Assembly (NCBI GenBank): GCA_019358975.1
Contig: JAHHIL010000024.1
Location: 1 to 64,000 of the forward strand
Reading direction: 5' to 3'
Origin: Trichocoleus desertorum ATA4-8-CV12
Lineage (GTDB): Bacteria; Cyanobacteriota; Cyanobacteriia; FACHB-46
Length of the DNA: 64,000 nt
Within the stretch, counting starts at the first letter, position 1. Each line of letters opens with the position of its first letter. A program made the position numbers and the translations under genes. This document shows, piece by piece, positions 43,751-52,657 of the stretch. The notes beneath the pieces are model-generated. The model was not told the DNA's origin. It saw nothing but the letters and a program-made list of their open reading frames with translations, and made no database searches.

Positions 43751-44135
43751 TTGCTGCGCCCACTGCTGCCAGCGAATATCATACTCCGGACTTTAACATA
43801 GATAAAAATCTATGCTATGAATTGGAAACATTGTATTTTCTTTATGGATTACTAAGAGTATTATCTTGACTATAGAGAAGTCCAATTCCCTTCCACAACA
43901 CATTGCACAGTCCCAAATCGCAGGCTTTGGGGTTGTGCTTTCCCTCCCGACTTTTACCTATTCCAGTGGCAGGAGTCCGTCAAACCGATGATTCGGCATT
44001 AGGTCTAGTCATCTGTTAACGAAACTCTGCCTCAGCTTAATTGCATCTAGAGCTTCTTTGTCTCTAGGGGATTGATATTGGCGTTTTTTCTGGAACCGCT
44101 GCGTTATTCACCTGATGAGTTTCTAAGGATAGGAT
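43751..44135 (+). promoter_or_regulatory. Promoter region of cmpABCD
   Basis: The 385-nt gap before cmpA holds no gene. It includes the inverted repeat CATAGA-N6-TCTATG (43797-43814), overlapped by a match to the published CmpR consensus TTA-N7-TAA (43793-43805). Further downstream is TTGAC followed by TATAGAGAAGTC (43866-43882), which recurs with one change before ndhF3. No transcription start can be fixed from sequence. Confidence 0.5.
43793..43814. promoter_or_regulatory. Candidate LysR-type operator (CmpR box plus inverted repeat)
   Basis: TTA-ACATAGA-TAA (43793-43805) fits CmpR's TTA-N7/8-TAA. The perfect inverted repeat CATAGAT-AAAA-ATCTATG (43797-43814) overlaps it. The same CATAGA-N6-TCTATG occurs before ndhF3. 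Which protein binds is inference. Confidence 0.5.
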
Positions 44136-45494
44136 ATGAGCCCGTTTGATCGTTCAGTTTCGCGTCGCAAGTTTTTGATTACTGCTGGAGCCTCTGCGGT
44201 GGGTTCTGTATTTCTTCACGGCTGTTTAGGAAACCCTCCCGATTCGCTGACTCGATCTCAAGCGGTACAACCTGTCTCAGCAGCTAACTTGAGCCCAGAG
44301 CAAAGGCCAGAAACCACCACAGTTAAGCTGGGTTACATCCCCATTGTTGAGGCAGCCCCCCTAATTATTGCTAAAGAAAAAGGCTTTTTTGCTCGGCATG
44401 GCATGAGTGATGTGGTGCTTGATAAGCAGTCTTCTTGGGGCACCATGCGGGACAACACAGAGACGGGCTTTGAAGGCGGGGGCGTGCATGGAGGGCAGTA
44501 TCAGATGCCGATGCCTCACCTGATTGCAGAAGGAATTATCACAAAGGGCAACAAAAAAATCCCGATGTACAACCTATTGCAGCTCGTTACGCATGGCAAT
44601 GGGATTGCGATCGCGAATAAGTATCGAGATGTGGGATTTGACTTAAATGCCAGTCAGGCAAAAGGGTTGATCAGCAGGGAGAAGTCTGTAGGCTCTCAAT
44701 TTGTGGCAGCACATACCTTTCCCCATGTGAACCAAGACTTCTGGATTCGCTATTGGTTCGCCGCAGGTGGAATCGATCCAGATAATGACATTAGTCTGCT
44801 ACCTGTTCCCTCAGCCCAGACCGTTGCCAATATGAAGACGGGCACGATGGGAGCCTTTAGCACCGGAGATCCTTGGCCCTACCGAATTGTGGCTGACAAA
44901 GTAGGCTTCATGGCAGCCTTAACCGCAGAAATCTGGAAAGAGCACCCGGAGGAATATCTGGCGATTCGGGCGGATTGGGTAGACAAACATCCCAAGGCTA
45001 CCAAAGCGATTCTTAAAGCCGTGATGGAAGCCCAACAGTGGTGCGATGACTTCAACAATCGCCAAGAGTTGTCAGAGATCCTAGCGGGTCGGCAATACTT
45101 CAATGTGCCCGTCAATGTCCTCCTCGATCCTTACATGGGCAAAATCGATATGGGCACAGGTCGTGTAATTGACGATCGCTCGATGGCTCCTCTGTATTGG
45201 AAAGGCGAGAAAGGCAGTATTTCCTATCCCTTCAAGAGCCATGAACTTTGGTTCCTTACCGAGAGCGTGCGCTGGAACTTCCTGCCTCCCGATACCTTAG
45301 CGAGAGCCAAAACCATTATTGATGCAGTCAACCGCGAAGATTTGTGGCGAGAGGCTGCCAAGGAATTAGGAGTTGCCGCTGCGGATATCCCTCAAGGTAC
45401 TTCTCGGGGTGTAGAGACCTTCTTTGACGGCATCAAATTTGACCCGGAAAATCCCCAAGCTTATCTCGACAGTCTTCAGATTAAACGTGTGTAA
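44136..45494 (+). CDS. cmpA: Bicarbonate (or nitrate) ABC transporter substrate-binding lipoprotein
   Basis: The 452-residue protein has a twin-arginine leader with a lipobox (SRRKFLI and LHGC, Cys30), so it is exported folded and lipid-anchored on the outer face of the plasma membrane. The rest is of CmpA/NrtA type: [79 protein letters not shown]. CmpA binds bicarbonate and NrtA nitrate; they are hard to tell apart by eye. Neighbouring NDH-1MS CO2-uptake genes, a CmpR-like box and absence of nirA/narB favour bicarbonate. Confidence 0.85.
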   Translation: MSPFDRSVSRRKFLITAGASAVGSVFLHGCLGNPPDSLTRSQAVQPVSAANLSPEQRPETTTVKLGYIPIVEAAPLIIAKEKGFFARHGMSDVVLDKQSSWGTMRDNTETGFEGGGVHGGQYQMPMPHLIAEGIITKGNKKIPMYNLLQLVTHGNGIAIANKYRDVGFDLNASQAKGLISREKSVGSQFVAAHTFPHVNQDFWIRYWFAAGGIDPDNDISLLPVPSAQTVANMKTGTMGAFSTGDPWPYRIVADKVGFMAALTAEIWKEHPEEYLAIRADWVDKHPKATKAILKAVMEAQQWCDDFNNRQELSEILAGRQYFNVPVNVLLDPYMGKIDMGTGRVIDDRSMAPLYWKGEKGSISYPFKSHELWFLTESVRWNFLPPDTLARAKTIIDAVNREDLWREAAKELGVAAADIPQGTSRGVETFFDGIKFDPENPQAYLDSLQIKRV

Positions 45495-45556
45495 GTCGCT
45501 ATTTTAGCTCCGCTCCAAAACCTGACCCCCAAACAACATCAAGGAGAGTTTTTCAA

Positions 45557-46384
45557 ATGACTATCAGCCTCAAAAGAAATCGTCGTAGCTTTGATCTGTT
45601 CGGTTCTGTGGGTAGCCTATTCAAGGCGATTAAGTCACCTGCGATCGCGATCGCCATCTTTTTAGTTATTTGGCAATTGTTTAGCTGGCTACCTGGAGCT
45701 ACACTTCCTGGCCCGATTCAGGTGGTGCAGGATACCTGGATTTTAATCATGTATCCTTTTTACGATCGGGGGGGCACAGATGTTGGTCTATTTTGGCAGT
45801 TGATGGCTAGCTTAAAGCGAGTCGCTGTGGGCTTTACAGCTTCTGCGATTGTGGGCATTGGGCTGGGTATCCTGATTGGGGTCAATACTGGCATCTACAA
45901 ATCTCTCGATCCGCTGTTTCAGCTATTACGCACCATCCCTCCCCTAGCTTGGTTGCCGCTCTCCCTAGCCGCCTTACAGAAAAACGAACCTGCGGCTATC
46001 TTCGTCATCTTCATTACTTCCATCTGGCCGATTTTGATCAATACATCGGTGGGAGTGCGGCAAATTCCCCAAGACTACAACAACGTGGCTAGAGTCTTGC
46101 AGCTCTCGAAACAGGAATATTTCACCAGCATCCTGATTCCTTCTGCCTTACCCTACATTTTTACAGGCTTAAGAATTGGGATTGGTTTGTCCTGGTTGGC
46201 GATTATTGCCGCAGAGATGTTGGTTGGCGGTGTGGGAATTGGCTTCTTTATCTGGGATTCCTGGAACGCCAATAAAATCAGTGAGATTATCTTGGCCTTG
46301 GTTTACATCGGTGTGGTCGGTCTCTTGTTGGACAAAGCAATGGCCTATATCGAGACGCTGATTCTTCCCGCAGAGCAAAAGTAG
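45557..46384 (+). CDS. cmpB: Bicarbonate ABC transporter permease
   Basis: The 275-residue protein is the membrane part of the importer, with six spans and the EAA-like loop before the last spans (NVARVLQLSKQEYFTSILIP). Its family is BPD_transp_1 of the NrtB/CmpB/TauC type (LLRTIPPLAWLPLSLAALQK; GIGLSWLAIIAAEMLVGGVG). A good AGGAGAG ribosome site lies about 10 nt before the ATG. It is 62 nt after cmpA and 104 nt before cmpC. Confidence 0.88.
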   Translation: MTISLKRNRRSFDLFGSVGSLFKAIKSPAIAIAIFLVIWQLFSWLPGATLPGPIQVVQDTWILIMYPFYDRGGTDVGLFWQLMASLKRVAVGFTASAIVGIGLGILIGVNTGIYKSLDPLFQLLRTIPPLAWLPLSLAALQKNEPAAIFVIFITSIWPILINTSVGVRQIPQDYNNVARVLQLSKQEYFTSILIPSALPYIFTGLRIGIGLSWLAIIAAEMLVGGVGIGFFIWDSWNANKISEIILALVYIGVVGLLLDKAMAYIETLILPAEQK

Positions 46385-46488
46385 AGGCGATCGCTTCATT
46401 ACTTGTCATTCTTCTCGCTCCAAACTCACGCCCTTGCCAGTTCAGAGGATTCAAGCAGGCGTTGTCAACCTTACCTTCGAGATGAACC

Positions 46489-48492
46489 ATGTCTACCTTT
46501 GTTGCCGTTGAGCAAATTGATAAAGTCTTTCACCTGTCCGACGGTCAGGAATATATTGCGCTAAAAGGCATTGACCTGCAAATCCAAAAAGGAGAGTTTG
46601 TTTCTCTAATTGGTCACTCTGGTTGTGGCAAATCCACACTCCTAAACATGGTGGCAGGGCTGGATTTGCCCACAGAAGGCATCGTCACACTAGAAGGAAA
46701 AAAGATTGCCCAACCTGGCCCCGACCGCATGGTGGTATTCCAGAATTACTCGCTGTTACCCTGGCGAACCGTGCGAGAAAATATTGCTCTGGCCGTAAAT
46801 TCGGTGATGAAAGACTTACCCGTGAGTGAGCGTCGCTCCATCATCGAACAGCACATTGACATGGTGGGATTGCGGCCCCACGCTGACAAACCACCCGCGA
46901 TGTTATCCGGAGGTCAAAAACAGCGGGTGGCGATCGCTCGTGCCCTAGCCATTCGGCCCAAGCTGCTGCTGCTCGACGAGCCTTTTGGAGCCTTGGATGC
47001 CCTGACGCGGGGCAACTTGCAAGAACAGTTAATGAAAATCTGTGAGGAAAACCAAGTCACCGCCATTATGGTGACGCACGATGTCGATGAAGCGGTGCTG
47101 CTCTCCGATCGCATTGTCATGCTCACCAACGGGCCAGAATCCAAAATTGGACAGATTTTGGAAGTAGATATCCCTCGACCCCGCAAGCGCTTGGAAGTGG
47201 TAGAACATCCCAGTTACTACAGCCTGCGTAGTGAAATTATCTACTTCCTAAACCAACAAAAGCGAATTAAAAAGCTCCGGGCTAGGAAAACTGCGGCGAT
47301 CGCCCGTCATGGCCTAGAAAAAGTCAACCTGGAAATTGGGTTTGTGCCGCTGACCGCTTGTGCTCCTCTGGCGATCGCCAAAGAAAAAGGCTTCTTTGCC
47401 AAGCATGGGTTAGATGAAGTCACCTTGGTGCGGGAAACCAGTTGGCGAGGCATTGTGGATGGGATTGCCGGAGGATATCTGGATGCCGCGCAAATGCCAT
47501 CGGGAATGCCAATGTGGTTAACCCTGGGAGGACATGAAGAGCGATCGCTTCCCACAGTTACTTCCCTCACCATGACCCGGAATGGCAATGCCATCACCCT
47601 AGCCAAACGCTTCTATGAGGCAGGTGTGTATAGTCTCTCTGACTTCCGGAAATATCTTCAGCGTACGGCTCAGCAACGGCACACGATGGGGATTGTCCAT
47701 CCTTCTTCTATGCACAACCTGTTGTTGCGGTACTGGTTAGCGGCGGGAGGCATTGATCCAGATCAAGATGTCTCCCTGACCACGATTCCACCCGCGCAAA
47801 TGGTGGCAGATCTCCAGGCAGGGACGATTGATGGCTATTGTGTGGGCGAACCTTGGAATATGCGTGCTACCGAAGAAGGCGCAGGTTTCGTCATTGCTAC
47901 TGACCTAGAAATTTGGTTGGGGCATCCGGGTAAAGTGCTGGGGGTACGAGAAGACTGGGCAGCCGCTTACCCCAATACCCACATTGCCTTAGTCAAAGCC
48001 TTGCTCGAAGCAGGTCAATATTGTGCTGACCCCGCCAATGCCGCAGAAGTTCGCGAAATCCTAGCTCGCCGCGAGTATCTCAGCACGGATATGGCTTATA
48101 TCCAGATTGAGGAGCATGACCCCACCATCTGTGACCTCGATCGCCCCATGCAAGAATATGCCCACCATCAGTTTTATGGCGAAGGGGTGATTAACCGTCC
48201 CAGCCGCACCGAACAGTTGTGGATTATGACGCAGTTGGCCCGCTGGGGAGATACGCCGTTTCCGCGTAATTGGGTGGAAATTTTGGAACGAGTCTGTCGA
48301 GTTGGAGTCTTCAGCACTGCCGCTCGCGAATTAGGACTAGAAGTGAACTACAACCGCACCCCGATTCAACTGTTTGATCAGGTGCCATTTAATGCAGATG
48401 ACCCGATCGCCTATCTCAACCAATTGAAGATTAAACGCGCTTTCAGCGTTGCAGATGTGGCGGTTCAGCCCTCCACACGTACAGCCGCTTAG
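46489..48492 (+). CDS. cmpC: Bicarbonate ABC transporter ATPase fused to a regulatory binding domain
   Basis: The 667-residue protein joins an ABC ATPase (about 1-275; Walker A GHSGCGKST at 42-50, signature LSGGQKQR, Walker B LLLLDEP) to a CmpA/NrtA-like substrate-binding domain (about 285-655; LEIGFVPLTACAPLAIAKEK; HPSSMHNLLLRYWLAAGGID). This fusion is unique to NrtC and CmpC; the extra domain sits in the cytoplasm and is thought to inhibit transport when its ligand, nitrate or bicarbonate, is high. All ATPase motifs are intact. It is followed by a 253-nt gap with a palindromic repeat before cmpD. Confidence 0.9.
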   Translation: MSTFVAVEQIDKVFHLSDGQEYIALKGIDLQIQKGEFVSLIGHSGCGKSTLLNMVAGLDLPTEGIVTLEGKKIAQPGPDRMVVFQNYSLLPWRTVRENIALAVNSVMKDLPVSERRSIIEQHIDMVGLRPHADKPPAMLSGGQKQRVAIARALAIRPKLLLLDEPFGALDALTRGNLQEQLMKICEENQVTAIMVTHDVDEAVLLSDRIVMLTNGPESKIGQILEVDIPRPRKRLEVVEHPSYYSLRSEIIYFLNQQKRIKKLRARKTAAIARHGLEKVNLEIGFVPLTACAPLAIAKEKGFFAKHGLDEVTLVRETSWRGIVDGIAGGYLDAAQMPSGMPMWLTLGGHEERSLPTVTSLTMTRNGNAITLAKRFYEAGVYSLSDFRKYLQRTAQQRHTMGIVHPSSMHNLLLRYWLAAGGIDPDQDVSLTTIPPAQMVADLQAGTIDGYCVGEPWNMRATEEGAGFVIATDLEIWLGHPGKVLGVREDWAAAYPNTHIALVKALLEAGQYCADPANAAEVREILARREYLSTDMAYIQIEEHDPTICDLDRPMQEYAHHQFYGEGVINRPSRTEQLWIMTQLARWGDTPFPRNWVEILERVCRVGVFSTAARELGLEVNYNRTPIQLFDQVPFNADDPIAYLNQLKIKRAFSVADVAVQPSTRTAA

Positions 48493-48560
48493 TAATTTGC
48501 CCCCCATACTGGCTACTGTGTACACACATCTCTCAACTACCCTCAAAATGCTGCATTCAG

Positions 48561-48636
48561 CCCCCCTAGCCCCCCCAATTCTGGGGGGAACAAAACCTTT
48601 CAAAGTCCCCCAGAATTGGGGGATTTAGGGGGCTAG
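48561..48636. repeat. C/G-rich inverted repeat between cmpC and cmpD
   Basis: CCCCCAATTCTGGGGG (48572-48587) and CCCCCAGAATTGGGGG (48607-48622) are inverted copies, and outer CCCCCCTAG and TAGGGGGCTAG extend the pairing. This is a common cyanobacterial repeat type. It lies inside the cmp operon and could fold in the mRNA, with either a terminator-like or a stabilising effect. Confidence 0.7.
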
Positions 48637-48745
48637 ACAAAGCGTAACCTCAAACAGACTGACTTGTATGCACACGCTAGCCAATTCTAGGGGAATGAAC
48701 TTCAAAATACTCTTCACCCAACGATAATCATTTGAGATTCAACCA

Positions 48746-49612
48746 ATGAACAATCGCACCTTTGCTTACACCAACTCCCAGCCCAGTAGCACCCAGCAAC
48801 GTAGCCCGAGCGCGATCTCCTCGGAACCGTTTCTTAGCATTCAAGATGTCTCCAAGGTCTACCCTACTTCTAATGGGCCTTATTCCGTTTTGCAAGGCGT
48901 GAATTTGACGGTGCAGCAGGGAGAGTTTATCTGTGTGATTGGTCACTCCGGCTGTGGTAAGTCCACCCTGCTCAACATGGTGTCTGGTTTCGCCACCCCT
49001 ACCCGTGGCGAGGTACGGCTGCGATCGCAACCCATCACTCAACCTGGCCCCGATCGCATGGTGGTGTTTCAGAATTATGCGCTGTTGCCCTGGAAAACCG
49101 CGTTAGAGAATGTCTACATTGCCATTGACGCGGTTCACAAGCAAAAGTCTAAAGCTGAGAAACTCGCGATCGCCCGTGACCATCTCGCCTTAGTGGGGCT
49201 GACGGAGGCGGCTGACAAAAAGCCAACGCAACTGTCTGGAGGGATGAAACAGAGGGTGGCGATCGCCCGGGCGCTAGCCGTTCGGCCAGAGGTGTTGATT
49301 TTAGATGAGCCCTTTGGCGCATTAGATGCCATCACCAAAGAAGAACTCCAGGAAGAATTGCTAAAAATCTGGAATGACCATCGTTGTACGGTCTTGATGA
49401 TCACCCACGATATTGATGAAGCGCTATTCTTAGCCGATCGCTTAGTCATGATGACCAATGGCCCTGCTGCCAATATTGGCGAAATTATGACCATCCCCTT
49501 TCCTCGCCCCCGCGATCGCGCCCGAATCATGGAAGATCCGCAATACTACAAGTTACGCAACCAAGCCCTTGATTTTCTCTATCACCGTTTTGCCCACGAT
49601 GATGTGGGATAA
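48746..49612 (+). CDS. cmpD: Bicarbonate ABC transporter ATPase (small)
   Basis: The 288-residue ATPase pairs with the CmpC ATPase to drive import. Walker A GHSGCGKST is at 66-74; LSGGMKQRVAIARALA and LILDEPFGALDA are intact. The first 28 residues are a Ser/Thr/Gln-rich extension that most NrtD/CmpD proteins lack in this form. Similarity to the CmpC ATPase domain is high throughout. The 47-codon membrane ORF follows after 82 nt. Confidence 0.9.
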   Translation: MNNRTFAYTNSQPSSTQQRSPSAISSEPFLSIQDVSKVYPTSNGPYSVLQGVNLTVQQGEFICVIGHSGCGKSTLLNMVSGFATPTRGEVRLRSQPITQPGPDRMVVFQNYALLPWKTALENVYIAIDAVHKQKSKAEKLAIARDHLALVGLTEAADKKPTQLSGGMKQRVAIARALAVRPEVLILDEPFGALDAITKEELQEELLKIWNDHRCTVLMITHDIDEALFLADRLVMMTNGPAANIGEIMTIPFPRPRDRARIMEDPQYYKLRNQALDFLYHRFAHDDVG

Positions 49613-49694
49613 ACCTACTGAATACACTATCCCCCGTTATCTCTTTGCAAATCCAGTACGTTGCTAACTTCTGAGTTTTCTGAGGTATCTAATC

Positions 49695-49838
49695 ATGGCT
49701 TCGACAACTTTTAGCCTGCTTTTCATGATTAATTGGGTACCCCAAGATGCCACTCCTACTCTCAACTTTGCCAGTTTTCTCTTGGTTCTCGCCAGTGCGA
49801 TCGCCCTAGCAACCTTGCAAATTGCCCATAAAAATTAA
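49695..49838 (+). CDS. Candidate 47-residue membrane protein after cmpD
   Basis: The frame runs ATG to TAA over 48 codons, begins MASTTFSLLFMINWVPQD and has one clear membrane span (LNFASFLLVLASAIALATLQ) with a short basic end (IAHKN). GAGG lies nine bases before the ATG. It is in the same direction and 82 nt after cmpD. I do not recognise it. Its span-like composition and position make it a candidate gene, but a frame of this size can arise by chance. Confidence 0.5.
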   Translation: MASTTFSLLFMINWVPQDATPTLNFASFLLVLASAIALATLQIAHKN

Positions 49839-49888
49839 TAGAAACCTAACCCTCCACTCCTTTGCTATCAAGACAGCAAGATTAAAAG

Positions 49889-49926
49889 CCCCTTTCCTAC
49901 AGGAGAGGGGTTTGGGGAGAGGTTTA
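49889..49926. repeat. Short G/C hairpin repeat
   Basis: CCCCTTTCCT-ACA-GGAGAGGGG type hairpin (49889-49910, one mismatch region) followed by TTTGGGGAGAGG. It resembles a dispersed cyanobacterial intergenic repeat. It lies in the leader of the PsiE-like gene. Confidence 0.5.
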
Positions 49927-49950
49927 TCCAAAGAGTGGACGAGAAGGCGC

Positions 49951-50415
49951 ATGTGGAAAGAAATTAGAAGTCAAATCTCTGATTGGAGCGAGGATGAAGC
50001 TTTTCTCATCCGCTTGAAACAGCTGGAAAACCTGGCTTCCAAAGCCTTGTCGATCGCGATGGTCATTGTTATTTTAGTTGCGATCGTTGATTTGGGAGTT
50101 GTCCTAATCAAAGACTTATTATTGCCACCCTACAACATCCTGGGTAAAGATTTACTCGAGATTTTTGGGCTGTTCTTAAATGTTTTAATTGCTCTAGAGA
50201 TTCTAGAAAATATTACAGCTTATCTCCGAAAGCATGTCATTCAAGTTGAATTAGTCATTGTCACTTCAATTGTTGCGGTCGCTCGCAAAATTATTATTTT
50301 GGATTTTGGTAAAACGTCAGGGGTAGATTTAATTGGCTTGGCGATCGCAATCTTTTCCTTAGCCGTTAGTTATTGGGTGATTCACCACACCAATTCCAGG
50401 TCATCTCATCACTAG
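49951..50415 (+). CDS. PsiE-family (phosphate-starvation-inducible E) membrane protein
   Basis: The 154-residue protein has four membrane spans and the PsiE pattern: LFLNVLIALEILENITAYLR, VELVIVTSIVAVARKIIIL. PsiE's function is unknown. The frame is open back to 49822, but that part overlaps the repeat at 49889-49926 and is unlikely to be coding; the ATG 49951 (MWKEIRSQ) is preferred. It lies between cmpD and ndhF3, on the same strand. A role in the carbon island is not known. Confidence 0.75.
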   Translation: MWKEIRSQISDWSEDEAFLIRLKQLENLASKALSIAMVIVILVAIVDLGVVLIKDLLLPPYNILGKDLLEIFGLFLNVLIALEILENITAYLRKHVIQVELVIVTSIVAVARKIIILDFGKTSGVDLIGLAIAIFSLAVSYWVIHHTNSRSSHH

Positions 50416-50580
50416 TCTCGAAGCAAATGCTAGAGTTTTCTGCGTTTAAAGATCGCGTTGCTGTCTTAGCAACCAGCTACGCTTCGCAAACGATACTGCA
50501 ACCCTTAAAATCCAAATAATTTGCCGCCCCCTTTGGGCAGAACTATTTAAGCGATCGCCGTTTTGTTATCATATAAACAC

Positions 50581-50606
50581 TTTCCATAGATTTAAGTCTA
50601 TGGAAA
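50581..50606. promoter_or_regulatory. Inverted repeat CATAGA-N6-TCTATG before ndhF3
   Basis: TTTCCATAGA (50581-50590) and TCTATGGAAA (50597-50606) are perfect inverted copies with a 6-nt centre. The core equals that before cmpA with the same spacing. Confidence 0.6.
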
Positions 50607-50643
50607 ACATTTAACATATTGACTTTTACTTATAGCGAAGTCA

Positions 50644-50662
50644 CTCTATGATGTTCATAGAG
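50644..50662. promoter_or_regulatory. Second inverted repeat before ndhF3
   Basis: CTCTATGA (50644-50651) and TCATAGAG (50655-50662) flank a 3-nt centre; it has the same half-sites as the first repeat but in the opposite order (TCTATG-N5-CATAGA). Confidence 0.55.
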
Positions 50663-50765
50663 CGAACTAGTTGATCGCTTTCAAGCCATCTTCAGGTGCC
50701 TCCTGAGCTTGCAAGCAGCCAACCGCTCGTAATCCCTGTTTTTTAATCATAATTAATCAATTGCT

Positions 50766-52598
50766 ATGAGCCAGCTTCTCCTGCAGAGCGTCTGGTTGAT
50801 TCCTTGCTATGCCTTAGTGGGCACGATACTGGCAATTCCCTGGTCACCAGGATTGTTAGACCGCGTTGGCCCACGACCCGCAGGCTACCTCAACCTATTA
50901 ATGACCAGTGTGGCGTTTGCCCATAGTCTGTTGGCCCTTCAGGCTATTGGGCAACAAGCACCCCAACAAATCCTTTTTCCTTGGCTCCATGCAGCGGGCT
51001 TACAAGTAGATCTCGCTTTCATGGTGTCTCCTGTGACTCTAGGCGCGATCGCTGTGGTTACTGGGCTAAATTTACTCACCCAACTCTATGCGATCGGCTA
51101 TTTGGAGATGGACTGGGGTTGGGCTCGTTTCTATGCCTTGATGGGCTTCTTTGAAGCGGGAGTATGCAGTTTAGCTCTCTGTAATTCTCTATTTTTTAGC
51201 TATGTCTTTTTGGAATTGCTGACGCTGGCGACTTATCTTTTAGTCGGATTTTGGTTTGCGCAGCCATTAGTAGTGACTGGGGCTAGGGACGCTTTCTGGA
51301 CCAAGCGAGTCGGCGATTTGATCCTATTCATGGGCGTAATCGCACTGCTTCCCTTAGCAGGTACTTGGAATTTCACAGACCTAGGAGAATGGGCTGCTAC
51401 TGCCCAACTCTCTCCCTCAAGGGCGACACTGCTAGGACTAGCTTTGATTGCAGGGCCACTAGGCAAATGCGCTCAGTTTCCGTTCCAGTTATGGCTAGAT
51501 GAAGCGATGGAAGCTCCTATTCCTGCTTCGATCTTGCGGAACTCAGTGGTCGTTGGGGCAGGGGCTTATGTGCTGATTAAACTGCAACCAGTTTTAGCTC
51601 TCTCTCCGGTAGCTTTGACTGCTCTGGTAGTCTTTGGGACTGCGACAGCTTTGGGGGCTTCCCTGATCGCGATCGCTCAAATCGATATTAAGCGGGCGTT
51701 GTCTTACTCCGTCAGTGCTTACATGGGGTTTGTGTTTATCGCCGTGGGCACCCAACACCCAGAGGCAGCGCAGTTACTCTTATTAACTCAGTCCTGTGCT
51801 TTTGCTTTGTTGTTCATGGCGGCTGGGGCAGTGATTTGGAGCACGATTACCCAAGACTTGACTCAGTTAGGCGGCTTGTGGCCTCGACGACCCATCTCTG
51901 GTTTGGCCCTACTGATTGGTGCTGCTGGGTTAATTGCTCTCCCTCCCTTCGGTGGTTTTTGGGGACTCTTACAGCTAGCCGATGCGTTATGGACAACAAA
52001 ACCTTGGTTAGTCGGAGTCTTGTTATTGGTGAATGGGTTGACGGCTTTTAGTTTGATGCGTGTGTTTGGTTTAGCCTTTGGTGGCAAACCAACTCAAATG
52101 ACGGAGCGATCGCCCGAAGTGCATTGGCCAATGGCTTTACCCATGTCTGTGTTGACTGTGTTTACGCTGTTGTTGCCGCTAGTTTTACAGCACTTTGATC
52201 TGTTGCCGAACTGGGCAGAACTGAACAGGCAATTGGCTCCATTGCTAGTCTGGTCTACTGTCTTAGGTGTCAGTTTGGGTGGCGCAATTTATTTGGGCAA
52301 TGCTGTGCCCAAGCCTGTAAAGCTGTTCTGGCAACCCCTGCAAGAATTTTTGGCCTACGATTTTTATATTCAGCAACTCTATCAACTCACAATTGTGAAC
52401 TTGGTGAATTCCAGCGCTCGGTTGACTGCTTGGTTCGATCGCCATGTCATTGATGGTGCGGTGAATGCAGTAGGCTTCGTGACCTTGTTTAGTGGTCAAG
52501 CGTTGCGGTATACCGCGTCTGGTCAGTCGCAGTTATACGTTCTGTTGGTCATTTCCAGTTTGATTGCGCTCGGATTTTTAGTCAGTTGGTCGTTCTAG
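50766..52598 (+). CDS. ndhF3: NDH-1 subunit NdhF3 (CO2-uptake form)
   Basis: The 610-residue protein is the distal proton-pumping membrane subunit of NDH-1MS, with about 16 spans. It keeps the antiporter pattern (FLELLTLATYLLVGFWF with the key Glu; later Lys positions in the KRALSYSVSAYMGF helix). The region FPFQLWLDEAMEAPIPASIL followed by RNSVVVGAGAYVLIKL differs from respiratory NdhF1 (usual [20 protein letters not shown]) and is typical for NdhF3/F4. This variant links the pump to CO2 hydration. It is the first gene of the operon and is preceded by two inverted repeats. Confidence 0.92.
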   Translation: MSQLLLQSVWLIPCYALVGTILAIPWSPGLLDRVGPRPAGYLNLLMTSVAFAHSLLALQAIGQQAPQQILFPWLHAAGLQVDLAFMVSPVTLGAIAVVTGLNLLTQLYAIGYLEMDWGWARFYALMGFFEAGVCSLALCNSLFFSYVFLELLTLATYLLVGFWFAQPLVVTGARDAFWTKRVGDLILFMGVIALLPLAGTWNFTDLGEWAATAQLSPSRATLLGLALIAGPLGKCAQFPFQLWLDEAMEAPIPASILRNSVVVGAGAYVLIKLQPVLALSPVALTALVVFGTATALGASLIAIAQIDIKRALSYSVSAYMGFVFIAVGTQHPEAAQLLLLTQSCAFALLFMAAGAVIWSTITQDLTQLGGLWPRRPISGLALLIGAAGLIALPPFGGFWGLLQLADALWTTKPWLVGVLLLVNGLTAFSLMRVFGLAFGGKPTQMTERSPEVHWPMALPMSVLTVFTLLLPLVLQHFDLLPNWAELNRQLAPLLVWSTVLGVSLGGAIYLGNAVPKPVKLFWQPLQEFLAYDFYIQQLYQLTIVNLVNSSARLTAWFDRHVIDGAVNAVGFVTLFSGQALRYTASGQSQLYVLLVISSLIALGFLVSWSF

Positions 52599-52657
52599 AC
52601 CGCAGCATTTTTGGCTTCTCGTTGACAGCATTTGTAAGCATAAAAGGATCAATCGTG

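Larger units (their letters stand above)
50416..50765 (+). promoter_or_regulatory. Promoter region of the ndhF3 operon
   Basis: The 350-nt region holds no gene. It contains two perfect inverted repeats: TTTCCATAGA-N6-TCTATGGAAA (50581-50606) and CTCTATGA-TGT-TCATAGAG (50644-50662). Between them is GACTTTTACTTATAGCGAAG, ending in TATAGCGAAGTC (50631-50642), a near match to TATAGAGAAGTC before cmpA. The dense symmetry suggests a LysR-type regulator such as CmpR or NdhR; the published NdhR consensus itself was not found. Confidence 0.55.

Noticed and set aside
44136-49612. Reading the transporter as nitrate importer NrtABCD
   Set aside because: Not excluded by the proteins alone, since CmpA/NrtA and CmpC/NrtC are very alike. 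Preferred against because nirA and narB are absent, CO2-uptake genes follow, and a CmpR-like box is present.
49822-49950. Longer start of the PsiE-like protein
   Set aside because: The extra 43 codons pass through a non-coding hairpin repeat and do not fit the family; ATG 49951 is better.
50416-50520. Small ORF MLEFSAFKDR... of 30 codons
   Set aside because: Too short, without a ribosome binding site, in a clear promoter region.
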